Positions 17,073-25,819 of a DNA stretch of 64,000 nucleotides are shown here, in pieces (position 1 is the stretch's first letter; every line of letters begins with the position of its first letter). The position numbers were made by a program, and so were the translations under genes. Source of the stretch: Terrimonas sp964445775 (GTDB lineage: Bacteria; Bacteroidota; Bacteroidia; Chitinophagales; Chitinophagaceae); assembly GCA_964445775.1 (NCBI GenBank), contig CAYUMH010000004.1, forward strand, positions 62,001 through 126,000, in the 5' to 3' direction. The notes under the pieces were generated by a model. It was not told the DNA's origin and searched no databases. It saw nothing but the letters and a program-made list of their open reading frames with translations.

Positions 17073-17155
17073 TTCTTTATATAAATACAGGTTAGCGTGA
17101 AGTAGGAAGCGGCAACGCACTACTTATTACTTACAACCTATAACTATAATATACC

Positions 17156-18037
17156 ATGGCCGGTCAATTAAAAGAAGTACGTAACAGGATTAAATCGGTA
17201 CAAAGTACACAACAGATCACTAAAGCGATGAAAATGGTGAGTGCGGCAAAATTACGCCGTGCGCAGGATGCTATTGTACAAATGCGTCCTTATGCCAATA
17301 AGCTGCAGGAAATGCTGAGCAATATTGTAAGCAACAGTGAAGGTGAAGTAGGTATGGCGCTGGCCGAGGAAAGAATAGTGGAGAATGTACTGGTAATATC
17401 ATTAACCAGTGACCGTGGCCTGGCAGGTGCTTTTAATACCAATGTGATTAAATTAACCAAAGCCACTATTGCTGATAAATATCCTGAGCAGTACAAAAAA
17501 GGCAATGTAACTATCTGGAGCCTGGGTAAAAAGGGCTATGAGCACTTCTTAAAAAACAACTACAAAGCAAGCGATACGTTTAAAGATATTTTCCTGGACC
17601 TGACTTTTGAGCATGTACAAAAGATTTCGCAGGCTGCCATGAAAGCCTTTGCTGACAAGGAGTTTGATGTAATTGAAATTGTATACAGCCAGTTTAAAAA
17701 CGCCGCTACACAGAAATTTGAAGTAGAACGTTTTTTACCCATTCCTAAAGCAGAAAAGAAAGAAGGTGGTAAGAAAGCCGACTTTATCTTTGACCCTTCC
17801 CGCGAGGAACTGATTGCTGAACTGATGCCCAAAATTTTAAATACCCAGTTATTTAAAGCTACCCTGGATTCTTTTGCATCGGAGCATGGCGCCCGTATGA
17901 CAGCGATGGATAAGGCCAGTGAGAATGCCAACTCCATGCTGCGCGACCTGAAAATTTCGTACAACCGTGCACGCCAGGCCGCTATTACCACCGAGCTTAC
18001 CGAGATTGTAAGTGGTGCAGCCGCTTTAGAAGGATAA
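17156..18037 (+). CDS. atpG: F0F1 ATP synthase subunit gamma
   Basis: The rotor shaft inside the alpha-beta hexamer. The 293-residue protein starts with MAGQLKEVRNRIKSVQSTQQ and contains ITKAMKMVSAAKLRRAQ, the conserved N-terminal helix. The middle has SLTSDRGLAGAFN and the C-terminal helix ends with NRARQAAITTELTEIVSGAAAL. A start at ATG 17156 fits the family exactly. It stands alone: the genes either side are unrelated and atpD/atpC are 12 kb away. Its promoter element matches that of atpD over 12 bases, suggesting joint control. Confidence 0.98.
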   Translation: MAGQLKEVRNRIKSVQSTQQITKAMKMVSAAKLRRAQDAIVQMRPYANKLQEMLSNIVSNSEGEVGMALAEERIVENVLVISLTSDRGLAGAFNTNVIKLTKATIADKYPEQYKKGNVTIWSLGKKGYEHFLKNNYKASDTFKDIFLDLTFEHVQKISQAAMKAFADKEFDVIEIVYSQFKNAATQKFEVERFLPIPKAEKKEGGKKADFIFDPSREELIAELMPKILNTQLFKATLDSFASEHGARMTAMDKASENANSMLRDLKISYNRARQAAITTELTEIVSGAAALEG

Positions 18038-18065
18038 TTTTAGCAAAACATAAACATTTAGGCTC

Positions 18066-18098
18066 AGCCACGCTATTATAAGCGTGGCTGTATTTTTT
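18066..18098 (+). terminator. atpG terminator
   Basis: A 9-bp stem (AGCCACGCT at 18066-18074 with AGCGTGGCT at 18081-18089) is followed by a T-rich run. Confidence 0.8.
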
Positions 18099-18167
18099 TA
18101 CTCACATCAGGATCGCCGTTTTGTTGATAATTGTGTTTTACCCCTCGGCATTGGCATTGTATTTTCG

Positions 18168-18191
18168 GTACTTATTAGTAAGTACTTTTTT
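18168..18191 (+). promoter_or_regulatory. Palindrome with T-run in front of scpB
   Basis: GTACTTA (18168-18174) and TAAGTAC (18179-18185) form a 7-bp perfect inverted repeat followed by a run of Ts, 50 bp before the scpB start. It could be an operator or a weak attenuator; the atpG terminator is separate. Confidence 0.35.
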
Positions 18192-18241
18192 ACAATCATC
18201 GTATGTATAAAAACATACAAAATATCCGTTGAGGAAAACAG

Positions 18242-18970
18242 ATGGAAATAAACGACCTGATCCCACATATTGAATCACTGATCTTTGCCAGCGATAAAGC
18301 ACTGACCTCTTTAGAAGTTACCGAGCATATTAATAACGCCTTTGGTTTTATGGAAGATAAAATCGTTCTGGACCAGGTAGAATCGGCCCTGGAGGGTATC
18401 AGGGAAAAATATGCTTCGGAGTTTTATCCTTTTGAAGTAAGACAAAGTGGCGGCGGCTGGCAGTTTTTAACCAAGAAAGATTATCACAAAACCATTGCTC
18501 AGCTGAATGGTGATAAATTCCTGAAGCGCCTGTCGGCAGCTGCATTGGAAACATTATCCATCATTGCCTATAAGCAGCCGGTAACCAAGGGCGAGATAGA
18601 AGCCATCCGTGGTGTAAGCTCGGACTATGCCGTGCAAAAATTACTGGAGAAAGAATTGATCATTATCACCGGCCGTAACGAAGCCTTACCCGGTCACCCG
18701 CTGGTATATGCCACTTCTAAAAACTTTATGGATTACTTTGGCATTAACTCTGCCGAAGAGTTACCAAAAATTAAAGAGGTATTGGCCGACCAGGTAATTG
18801 AACCTACCGTGATTAAAGACGCAATGGGCGGTGCACAATACGAAACCGAAGCAGATGGCGATACCATGACCGACGTGGCAGAGATAGAGGAAGAAGAGGT
18901 AATGTTATCGGTAAGCGAGAATGGCGAACTGATAGCGAAAGATGATGATGAGAATGAGGAAACAGAATAA
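18242..18970 (+). CDS. scpB: SMC-Scp complex subunit ScpB
   Basis: ScpB is the winged-helix partner of kleisin ScpA and SMC in chromosome condensation and segregation. The protein has 242 residues: HIESLIFASDKALT at the N-terminus, the first winged helix, then LSAAALETLSIIAYKQPVTKGEIEAIRGV, the family signature (about residues 98-125), and the second winged helix ending in LPKIKEVL. The last 40 residues are an acidic, low-complexity tail (EIEEEEV, DDDENEETE) not found in short ScpBs. ATG start at 18242. scpA is not in the window. Confidence 0.97.
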   Translation: MEINDLIPHIESLIFASDKALTSLEVTEHINNAFGFMEDKIVLDQVESALEGIREKYASEFYPFEVRQSGGGWQFLTKKDYHKTIAQLNGDKFLKRLSAAALETLSIIAYKQPVTKGEIEAIRGVSSDYAVQKLLEKELIIITGRNEALPGHPLVYATSKNFMDYFGINSAEELPKIKEVLADQVIEPTVIKDAMGGAQYETEADGDTMTDVAEIEEEEVMLSVSENGELIAKDDDENEETE

Positions 18971-19027
18971 TTAAAAAATTATCCTGTTTTACGGCAACCG
19001 GTAGTTAATTTAAAACTAATCATAAGT

Positions 19028-19069
19028 AATGCATACACTGTTACCTTATAGGAGTGTATGCATTTTTTT
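19028..19069 (+). terminator. scpB terminator
   Basis: A 12-bp perfect stem (19028-19039 with 19053-19064) is followed by a T-run. Confidence 0.85.
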
Positions 19070-19082
19070 ATTGGCATACCTG

Positions 19083-19090
19083 TAGTTTTG
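19083..19090 (+). promoter_or_regulatory. Possible -7 element for cardiolipin synthase
   Basis: TAGTTTTG matches TAnnTTTG, 21 bp before the ATG at 19111. It lies just beyond the scpB terminator, which suits a separate promoter. Confidence 0.5.
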
Positions 19091-19110
19091 TATAGCTAAC
19101 ACAATTAATT

Positions 19111-20565
19111 ATGGAAGCTGTCTGGGCATTTCTTACAACCTATTATGTTATTCCTTTAGGACTGGCCTATATTGGTGTTATTGCTACCATTTTACTGGAG
19201 AACAGGAACCCGTCCAAATCTGTGGCCTATATCCTTATCCTGATATTTCTGCCGGGCATCGGCCTGATCGTTTATTTCTTCTTTGGCCGTGATATGCGTA
19301 AGAAGAAGATATTTTCCCGCAAGGCTTTTAAAGAGGTAGAAATGGCCGGGGAGTATTTAAGAAAATACTTTGAAGCATCCGGAGCGCAGCTGGTAACCAT
19401 GGAACAGCAGATAGGCGACCTGGTACAGCCTTTTCGTTTATTATACCAGCAGCGGCAATCCTTTGTACATACCGGTAATAAAGTAACCTTACTAACCAAT
19501 GGGGAAGAAAAATTTCCTGCATTGTTTGAGGCCCTGGAAAAGGCAAAGCACCATATACATATTGAATACTATATTTTTTCCCGTGATGATGTAGGTGAGC
19601 GTATTACCGAAATACTATTGCGTAAGGCGGCGGCAGGGGTTAAGGTACGCCTGATCATAGATGATAGTGGCAGCAACCGGATTAAGGATATACCCAAACG
19701 TTTACGCAAGGGTGGGGTGGAAGTATATGCATTTATGCCGGTGCATTTTGCCTCACTGGCACAGGCTAATTACCGCGACCACCGGAAGATTGTTATAGTT
19801 GACGGACTGGTAGGTTTTGTAGGTGGTATTAATATGGATGACCGCTACCTGAACAACGGTAAACACCCGCTGTACTGGCGTGATACCCACCTGATGATAG
19901 AAGGGCCTGGCGTGAAAGGCTTGCAGTTCCAGTTTTTTTTATGCCTGGGCTTTGTGAGCAAACAGCAATATGAGCTGGAGCCGGTGTATTTTCCTGATGG
20001 TAAGTATTACCCGGGAGGGGCTAATATCAGTATTGCGGCCAGTGGTCCCGATTCAGCCTATCCTTACAACATGGAAGTGTTATTAAGCGCCATCAGCCAG
20101 GCGAAGAAAAGTATTAAAATAGTGAATCCTTACTTTATTCCATCGGACCAGGTTTTGACCGCTTTACAAATGGCGGTGGCTGCCGGGGTAGAGGTAGAGC
20201 TGATCATACCCGGTAAATCGGATAGTTATATTGTGCAGCATTCTTCCTTCTCCTACCTGTCGCCATTAATTGCCCGTGGGGTTAAAGTATATTTATACCA
20301 GCAAGGATTTGTACATGCCAAAACCATGGTGGTGGATGAGGAAGTGGCTTTTATTGGTACGGTGAATATGGATATCCGCAGTTTTTATATCAATTTTGAA
20401 ATAGCGGCGGTGGTGCAGGATAAAACCCTGTGCGGGCAAATGGTGCAGCATTTTGCTACCGACAAGGAAAATAGCCGCCTGATTGATGCGGAAGCATGGG
20501 CAAACCGGCCACGATTGCATAAGTTTACCGATTCTGTTTGCCGATTACTCACACCTTTATTGTAA
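19111..20565 (+). CDS. cls: Cardiolipin synthase (phospholipase D superfamily)
   Basis: It makes cardiolipin by phosphatidyl transfer between two phosphatidylglycerols at the inner membrane. The 484-residue protein is typical of bacterial Cls. Two N-terminal membrane helices (about residues 11-29 and 39-58) include the PLDNc segment. Two complete HKD motifs follow: H224-K226-D231 in YRDHRKIVIVDG and H402-K404-D409 in FVHAKTMVVDE, both with downstream GG(I/T)N or GTVNMD. ATG start at 19111. The lysA gene follows at once on the same strand but has its own promoter element within the end of this stretch. Confidence 0.93.
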   Translation: MEAVWAFLTTYYVIPLGLAYIGVIATILLENRNPSKSVAYILILIFLPGIGLIVYFFFGRDMRKKKIFSRKAFKEVEMAGEYLRKYFEASGAQLVTMEQQIGDLVQPFRLLYQQRQSFVHTGNKVTLLTNGEEKFPALFEALEKAKHHIHIEYYIFSRDDVGERITEILLRKAAAGVKVRLIIDDSGSNRIKDIPKRLRKGGVEVYAFMPVHFASLAQANYRDHRKIVIVDGLVGFVGGINMDDRYLNNGKHPLYWRDTHLMIEGPGVKGLQFQFFLCLGFVSKQQYELEPVYFPDGKYYPGGANISIAASGPDSAYPYNMEVLLSAISQAKKSIKIVNPYFIPSDQVLTALQMAVAAGVEVELIIPGKSDSYIVQHSSFSYLSPLIARGVKVYLYQQGFVHAKTMVVDEEVAFIGTVNMDIRSFYINFEIAAVVQDKTLCGQMVQHFATDKENSRLIDAEAWANRPRLHKFTDSVCRLLTPLL

Positions 20566-20572
20566 TTGCAAT

Positions 20573-20580
20573 TACCTTTG
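20573..20580 (+). promoter_or_regulatory. Bacteroidota -7 element for lysA
   Basis: TACCTTTG matches TAnnTTTG only 15 bp before the ATG at 20595. This means a very short leader, and it argues against the longer upstream reading of lysA that would start inside cls. Confidence 0.6.
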
Positions 20581-20594
20581 CCCGCAATATCATT

Positions 20595-21797
20595 ATGGCA
20601 CAAGTTTTATCCCCTCAGCAGTTAACGGAAATAGCCCGGCAGTTTGGTACACCCGTGTATGTATATCATGCAGAACGGATCAAAGAACAGTATGAAAAAC
20701 TGACCACGGCATTTAAAGATTCCAATGTGTTGTTTTTTTATGCCTGTAAGGCTTTGACCAATATCAGTATACTGAAGTATGTATGCGAAATAGGTGCAAA
20801 CGTAGACTGCAGTTCCATCAACGAAGTAAAACTGGCTTTGCATGCGGGCTTTCCGGCTAACCGGGTATTATATACCTCTAACGGTATTGCTTTTGATGAA
20901 ATTGAAGAAGCGGTGAGTTTAGGTGTAACGGTTAATATTGACAGCCTGTCCAACCTGGAAAAATTTGGTAAAAAATATGGCCATAGTTACCCGGTAGGCT
21001 TACGTTTACGTCCTAACATTATGGCAGGCGGAAACCTGAAGATATCTACGGGTCATGAAAAAAGTAAGTTCGGTATTCCGGTTAACCAACTAGAGGAGAT
21101 AAAAGCCATTGTACAGGCGCATCATATTTTTGTGAGCAACCTGCATATTCATACCGGCAGCGAGTTAAAGGATGTAGCGGTATTTGTAAAGGGCATAGAA
21201 GTATTGTTTGATATTATCCCGCATTTTCCGGAACTGAAGTCTATTGACCTGGGTGGCGGGTTTAAAGTGCCTTATAGCGATACGGACGGGGCAACGGATA
21301 TGGATGCGCTGGCTAAAGCGGTGAAAGAAGCTTTTGAAAGTCATCCGCAAGCTAAAAACCTGCAGATATGGTTTGAGCCGGGCAAATATATGGTAAGCGA
21401 ATGTGGCTATTTTATTACGGAGGTAAACGTGATCAAAGAAACCCCGGCGGTAAGTTTTGCCGGTGTGAACAGTGGCTTTAATCATTTGATCCGTCCCATG
21501 TTTTACGATTCCTACCACCGTATTGCCAACCTGAGCAATCCTGACGGCCCTTTAAAAACCTATACCATCACCGGTAATATCTGCGAAACCGATACGTTTG
21601 CCACTGACAGGGAATTACCTGTTATTAAGGAAGGCGACCTGCTGGTTTTTTATAATGCGGGTGCTTATGGTTTTGAAATGTCCAGCAATTTTAACTCAAG
21701 GTATAAGCCTGCCGAAGTATTGGTAAAAGACGGGGAAGCTAAACTGGTGAGAAAGAGGGATGTATTTGAGGACCTGTTAAGGAACCAGGTTTTTTAA
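20595..21797 (+). CDS. lysA: Diaminopimelate decarboxylase
   Basis: A PLP enzyme converting meso-diaminopimelate to L-lysine, the last step of lysine synthesis. The start is set at ATG 20595, giving 400 residues, the family norm; the frame is open further upstream to 20538 but that would overlap cls and the promoter element. The PLP lysine is K52 in FFYACKALTN. Other marks are HIHTGSELKD, SIDLGGGFKVPYSD, WFEPGKYMVSECG and GNICETDTFATDR (substrate carboxylate binding and cofactor contact). It shares its substrate with the murE ligase of the dcw cluster. Confidence 0.95.
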   Translation: MAQVLSPQQLTEIARQFGTPVYVYHAERIKEQYEKLTTAFKDSNVLFFYACKALTNISILKYVCEIGANVDCSSINEVKLALHAGFPANRVLYTSNGIAFDEIEEAVSLGVTVNIDSLSNLEKFGKKYGHSYPVGLRLRPNIMAGGNLKISTGHEKSKFGIPVNQLEEIKAIVQAHHIFVSNLHIHTGSELKDVAVFVKGIEVLFDIIPHFPELKSIDLGGGFKVPYSDTDGATDMDALAKAVKEAFESHPQAKNLQIWFEPGKYMVSECGYFITEVNVIKETPAVSFAGVNSGFNHLIRPMFYDSYHRIANLSNPDGPLKTYTITGNICETDTFATDRELPVIKEGDLLVFYNAGAYGFEMSSNFNSRYKPAEVLVKDGEAKLVRKRDVFEDLLRNQVF

Positions 21798-21847
21798 GAG
21801 GTTCAAGAGGTTCAAAGTTCAAGAGGTTCAAGGAGTTTAAGGTTTAA
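21797..21847. repeat. GTTCAA-type short tandem tract
   Basis: Units AGAGGTTCA and AAGTTCA alternate, so the spacing is 9 or 7 bases. The tract begins at the lysA stop. A related tract with 8-base spacing lies at 49514-49575. Confidence 0.65.
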
Positions 21848-21874
21848 TGTTGTGATAAGAAACTTTATAAAATG

Positions 21875-21904
21875 AAAAGGGTGTAACAGCGTTACACCCT
21901 TTTT
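21875..21904. terminator. Bidirectional terminator between lysA and degP
   Basis: A perfect 13-bp stem (21875-21887 with 21891-21903) with loop AGC has A- and T-runs at its ends, serving both converging genes. Confidence 0.85.
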
Positions 21905-21924
21905 ATGTTAAGCCTGCGGCTTGT

Positions 21925-23463
21925 TTAGTATTCTGTTTCTTCTTCGCCCAGGTTAACCGGGTAACGGTAAGTACCGCCCGAACCGGGGTAAAAACCTTCT
22001 AACTGGATGGTATTGCCCGAAGCCTGTGCAACGTAATTAGCCAGTACATCCATGTTTTTAATGGCATAGCGGTTGATAGAGGTGATCACAAAACCATCAG
22101 AAATCCTGCTGCGGTCCAGTAATCCGCCCTTATCTACTTTCTTAACGGTAACACCACCATTCAGGTCATACTTAGTAGCTATTTTAGCATCCACATTTTC
22201 AAATTCACCACCCAGGCGTTCTGTTAATATATCTGAAGCCACAATTTCAATCTTGCTTACATTGCCACCTAAAGTAACATCAGCAGATTTTTCCTGGCCA
22301 TCACGTAAATAGGTGATCTTTACTTTATCGCCGGGTTTGTAGCTGGCGATCTGGCCGCTCATTTCCAGTCCGGAAGCTACGCGGTTGCCGTTTACTTTAG
22401 TAATTACGTCGCCACGTTTGATACCCGCTTTATAAGCGGCGCCATCGGTTGGTACGGCCTGTACAAACACACCGCCACCTTCTTTAACACCGGCTCTTTT
22501 AATATACCCTTCGTTATCGGAAGTAGGGTAGCTGATGCCTAAATAACCACGTTTAACATCGCCGAACTCAATCAGGTCGTTTACAATTTTTTTAGTAATG
22601 TTTACAGGTATAGCGAAAGAATAACCGGCATAGGTACCATTAGGCGCCAGTATGGCCGAGTTAATACCAATTAATTTACCGTCAGTGTTAATTAAAGCGC
22701 CACCGCTGTTTCCCTGGTTTACGGCCGCATCGGTTTGTATAAAATACTCAACCGGTGAATTGCTCTGGCGGCTGTTAATACCAATAGTACGTCCTTTGGC
22801 ACTAATGATACCGGCAGTAACTGTAGCTTCCAATGTTAACGGATAACCCACTGCTAATACCCACTGGCCCAGCTTGGTATCATCGGAGTTGCCGTATAAC
22901 ATATAAGGGAACCCGTTGCCGTCAATTTTCAATACCGCAAGGTCTGAACTGGCATCACGGCCGATCAGTTTTGCTTTATAGGTTTTTTTGTTCTCATTCA
23001 GGGTTACGGTAATTTCATCCGCCACACCATCACGTCCGTCAGAGATCACGTGGTTATTGGTAACAATATACCCGTCCTCGCTAATGATAACACCACTACC
23101 GGAAGCTCTTTGTTCTGGTTGTATCTGCGGACCATAATTGAAGAACTGGTCAAAAAAATCGTCCATTCCGCCACCACCGCCACGGGAGTTAGGCAGGTCG
23201 TTACTTATTTTTTTGGCGGGGATCTTTGTTTTAATATGCACAACGGCCGGTACGGCTGCGGCAGCTGCCTTGGTAAAATCCGTTAAGGTTTCACCATTGC
23301 CACCATTCTCTACATAGTGCGCATAGTTTACAGGAAGTTTGGTGCCATTCTCTAAACTGAAAGAGCTGTTATCAGATTTGTTCAGTTTGCCATACACCCA
23401 CACGCTACCAACTGCCGAAAAGGCGCTGACAGCGACTACTAAAAAAAGTTGTTTCCATTTCAT
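21925..23463 (-). CDS. degP: HtrA/DegP-type periplasmic serine protease
   Basis: An envelope quality-control protease and chaperone of the Do/DegQ group. The 512-residue protein has an N-terminal hydrophobic segment (about residues 5-24) as signal or anchor. The trypsin-like domain has His138 (TNNHVIS), Asp174 (SDLAVLKI) and Ser253 (GNSGGALIN). Two PDZ domains follow: about 300-395 (KRGYLGISY, AYKAGIKRGDVITKVNG) and about 405-500 (the second less canonical). A glycine-rich loop (NSRGGGGGMDDFFDQFF) precedes the catalytic domain, as in other DegP LA loops. ATG start at 23463. A 19-bp palindrome lies about 75 bp upstream. Confidence 0.95.
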   Translation of the reverse strand: MKWKQLFLVVAVSAFSAVGSVWVYGKLNKSDNSSFSLENGTKLPVNYAHYVENGGNGETLTDFTKAAAAAVPAVVHIKTKIPAKKISNDLPNSRGGGGGMDDFFDQFFNYGPQIQPEQRASGSGVIISEDGYIVTNNHVISDGRDGVADEITVTLNENKKTYKAKLIGRDASSDLAVLKIDGNGFPYMLYGNSDDTKLGQWVLAVGYPLTLEATVTAGIISAKGRTIGINSRQSNSPVEYFIQTDAAVNQGNSGGALINTDGKLIGINSAILAPNGTYAGYSFAIPVNITKKIVNDLIEFGDVKRGYLGISYPTSDNEGYIKRAGVKEGGGVFVQAVPTDGAAYKAGIKRGDVITKVNGNRVASGLEMSGQIASYKPGDKVKITYLRDGQEKSADVTLGGNVSKIEIVASDILTERLGGEFENVDAKIATKYDLNGGVTVKKVDKGGLLDRSRISDGFVITSINRYAIKNMDVLANYVAQASGNTIQLEGFYPGSGGTYRYPVNLGEEETEY

Positions 23464-23787
23464 ACTTATAGCTTTTTAATCTTTTTTATTTGAATCCAGG
23501 TACACATTTCAAATTTGGTGCCTTTACTCTACAAAGTAACAAACTGTCAGTTTGTTTTGTTAACCGCTTAATTAGTTTAACAAATCATTTACTAAGGTCT
23601 TCGTAGATGCTGTCAAATTTACTAAAAACTACAGGAAGGCCGTAAATTTTATTGGCTTAACTTAATACCGGCAACTGCCTTATTTACACCCTAAAGTATA
23701 ATTTAATAGAGGGAGGTGGTATTTGGTGCGTGATTTGTATGTGTATCAGTGTATTTTTTATCAAACTATTATTTAAAAATATTAATT
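23464..23787. other. Divergent control region of degP and dps
   Basis: This 324-bp region lies between two stress-related genes. It contains one clear palindrome (23538-23556); otherwise AT-rich with no frame or tract seen. Confidence 0.6.
23538..23556. promoter_or_regulatory. 19-bp palindromic operator candidate upstream of degP
   Basis: AACAAACTGTCAGTTTGTT is a perfect inverted repeat of 9-bp arms around one base. It resembles TetR-type operators in size and symmetry; the regulator is unknown. It is 75 bp from the degP start and 232 bp from dps. Confidence 0.5.
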
Positions 23788-24261
23788 ATGAAAACAGCAA
23801 TAGGCATTTCTGCTAATAACAGGAAGATCGTTTCTGACCAACTGGCTATTTTACTGGCCGATGAATTTGTTTTATATACCAAAACCTTAAATGCCCACTG
23901 GAATGTAGAGGGACCCGATTTTCATTCGGTGCATGTGTACCTGGAAGACCTGTACAATGAATCGGCAAAAATTATTGATGTGGTGGCCGAACGTATCCGC
24001 CAGTTGGGGCATTATGTTTCCGGCAACCTGAAAGATATGCTCATGCTTACGCATTTATCGGAGCAATATGAAGGCGAGAATACCAGCGCCGGTTATTATA
24101 AGGACCTGTTAGCCGATCATGAAAGCATTATCATGTTCATACGTGGCAATATAGAAGAGTTTAATGATGCCCATAAAGACGCGGGCACCGGTGATTTTAT
24201 TACCGGCCTGATGGAGAAACATGAAAAAACAGCCTGGATGTTAAGGTCGCATTTAAAGTAA
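23788..24261 (+). CDS. dps: Dps-family ferritin-like DNA-protection protein
   Basis: Dps dodecamers oxidise and store iron and bind DNA under stress. The start is set at ATG 23788 (157 residues); an upstream non-ATG start would add 13 residues not typical of the family. The ferroxidase-site motif is LNAHWNVEGPDFHSVHVYLEDLY, with the conserved His (H in AHWN), the HxxxxxxxD/E pattern and E(D)LY; a second helix carries DVVAERIRQLG. The C-terminus ends in EKTAWMLRSHLK. It stands alone with its own terminator. Confidence 0.93.
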   Translation: MKTAIGISANNRKIVSDQLAILLADEFVLYTKTLNAHWNVEGPDFHSVHVYLEDLYNESAKIIDVVAERIRQLGHYVSGNLKDMLMLTHLSEQYEGENTSAGYYKDLLADHESIIMFIRGNIEEFNDAHKDAGTGDFITGLMEKHEKTAWMLRSHLK

Positions 24262-24283
24262 ATGACCCGCTATAAGTTGTAAG

Positions 24284-24317
24284 CACCCCATATAACCAGG
24301 TATGGGGTGTTTTGTTT
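24284..24317 (+). terminator. dps terminator
   Basis: CACCCCATA (24284-24292) pairs with TATGGGGTG (24301-24309), followed by TTTTGTTT. Confidence 0.8.
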
Positions 24318-24323
24318 GCATGA

Positions 24324-25766
24324 CTATTGTTTTAATACACTTCTTTTTTTAGCAAACAGGAAGGGGTAAAGAATAATGTATACCAATAAAACGCTTAGCC
24401 CGGTTGCGATCAGCAGGATGATTGTTTTGGCCAGCCATGAATTACTTTCGGTAAAAAAATCGGACAGCTGATTAATGACCATGCTGGCATTTAAAAAAAT
24501 CAGGATGGCGGTGATCAGCCAGGCCAGAAACTGAATGAACGGTTTGATGGCAAACTGCCCCATGGTTTGTTTATTGCTCACAAAATAAATGAGCGGGATA
24601 ATGGCAAAGCCTAACTGCAGGCTGAGTAATACCTGGCTGAAAATTAAAAGTGCGTCTACATTTTTTTCACCATACACCAGTATCACAATAACCGCGGGTA
24701 TAATAGCAATTAAGCGGGTAATGAGCCTTCTTAGCAGCGGATTGATACGCAGGTGTAAATACCCTTCCATTACAATTTGCCCGGCAATGGTACCGGTGAT
24801 GGTACTGCTTTGCCCGGCTGCTATTAAAGCAATGGCAAATAAGGATGCTGCCAGTTTACTGCCCAATGCAGCGGGTAATAATTCATAAGCCTGTTGTATC
24901 TCCACTACATCGGTGCGGCCGGTTTTATGAAAAACTGTTGCGGCCAGTATCAGTATGCCGGCATTTACCAGGAAGGCAAGGTTCAGCGCAATGGCGCTGT
25001 CCATAAAATTAAACTTCAGCGCCCTTTTAATGCCTTGTTCCGTACGTTCAATTTTCCTGGTTTGTACCAGCGCCGAATGCAGGTATAAATTATGCGGCAT
25101 AACGGTTGCACCAATAATACCAATAGCTATGTATAAAGCGGCCTGCCCGGGAATACTGGGTACCAAACCACCGGCTACTTCTTTCAGGTCAGGCGATGCT
25201 ACAAATAACTGAACCACGAAAGCCGCGCCAATAATAAAGATCAAACCGATAACAAATGCTTCCAGTTTACGTATGCCCCAGCGTTGTAACCACATCAGTA
25301 AAAAAGTATCCAGTACCGTAAACAATACTCCGTAAATAAGTGGTAAGCCGGTTAATAATTGCAGGCCGATGGCCATACCCAATACTTCGGCCAGGTCGGT
25401 GGCGGCAATGGATATTTCGGCCAGTACCCATAACATAAAATTGACGGGTTTGGGATAGGTTTCGCGGTTGGCCTGTGCCAGGTCGCGGTTACGCACAATG
25501 CCTAAGCGGGCGCAAAGACTTTGCAACAGCAGGGCCATCAGGTTACTCATGAGTAATACCCATAAAAGGGAATAACCGAACTGGCTTCCCCCGGCCAGGT
25601 CAGTAGCCCAGTTGCCCGGGTCCATATAACCCACGCTGACCATATAGGCCGGGCCAAAAAAGGCCAGTAATTTTCGCCAGGTGCCGGGCTTCCTGGTGGT
25701 TGTATCAACCGATTGGTGCACATCGCTCAGGGATATATGTGCATGGTGTTCGTCTTGTCTGGACAT
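24324..25766 (-). CDS. mntH: NRAMP-family Mn2+/Fe2+ transporter
   Basis: A proton-coupled divalent metal importer of the inner membrane. The 480-residue protein has about 11 membrane helices. Helix 1 carries the metal-binding DPGNWATD (D49-N52) and helix 6 the MPHN motif (223-226) followed by LYLHSAL, both as in MntH. A 30-residue His-containing N-terminal tail (EHHAH) precedes the first helix. ATG start at 25766. A DtxR/MntR-like double site lies 54-84 bp upstream, which supports metal-dependent repression. Choice between manganese and iron as the main substrate is inferred from family only. Confidence 0.95.
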   Translation of the reverse strand: MSRQDEHHAHISLSDVHQSVDTTTRKPGTWRKLLAFFGPAYMVSVGYMDPGNWATDLAGGSQFGYSLLWVLLMSNLMALLLQSLCARLGIVRNRDLAQANRETYPKPVNFMLWVLAEISIAATDLAEVLGMAIGLQLLTGLPLIYGVLFTVLDTFLLMWLQRWGIRKLEAFVIGLIFIIGAAFVVQLFVASPDLKEVAGGLVPSIPGQAALYIAIGIIGATVMPHNLYLHSALVQTRKIERTEQGIKRALKFNFMDSAIALNLAFLVNAGILILAATVFHKTGRTDVVEIQQAYELLPAALGSKLAASLFAIALIAAGQSSTITGTIAGQIVMEGYLHLRINPLLRRLITRLIAIIPAVIVILVYGEKNVDALLIFSQVLLSLQLGFAIIPLIYFVSNKQTMGQFAIKPFIQFLAWLITAILIFLNASMVINQLSDFFTESNSWLAKTIILLIATGLSVLLVYIILYPFLFAKKRSVLKQ

Positions 25767-25819
25767 ATGTTATTGATCAGTACAATGCTTGTATTTGTTG
25801 CCTAAAGGTAAAATAAAAA

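Larger units (their letters stand above)
16840..17155. other. Gene-free stretch upstream of atpG
   Basis: This 316-bp region contains the atpG promoter element (16969-16976) and a pair of facing heptamer arms (16990-17072) that would lie in the 5' untranslated RNA of atpG. Confidence 0.65.

Noticed and set aside
20538..20594. Longer N-terminus for LysA
   Set aside because: It would overlap the end of cls and the TACCTTTG promoter element; the family length agrees with ATG 20595.
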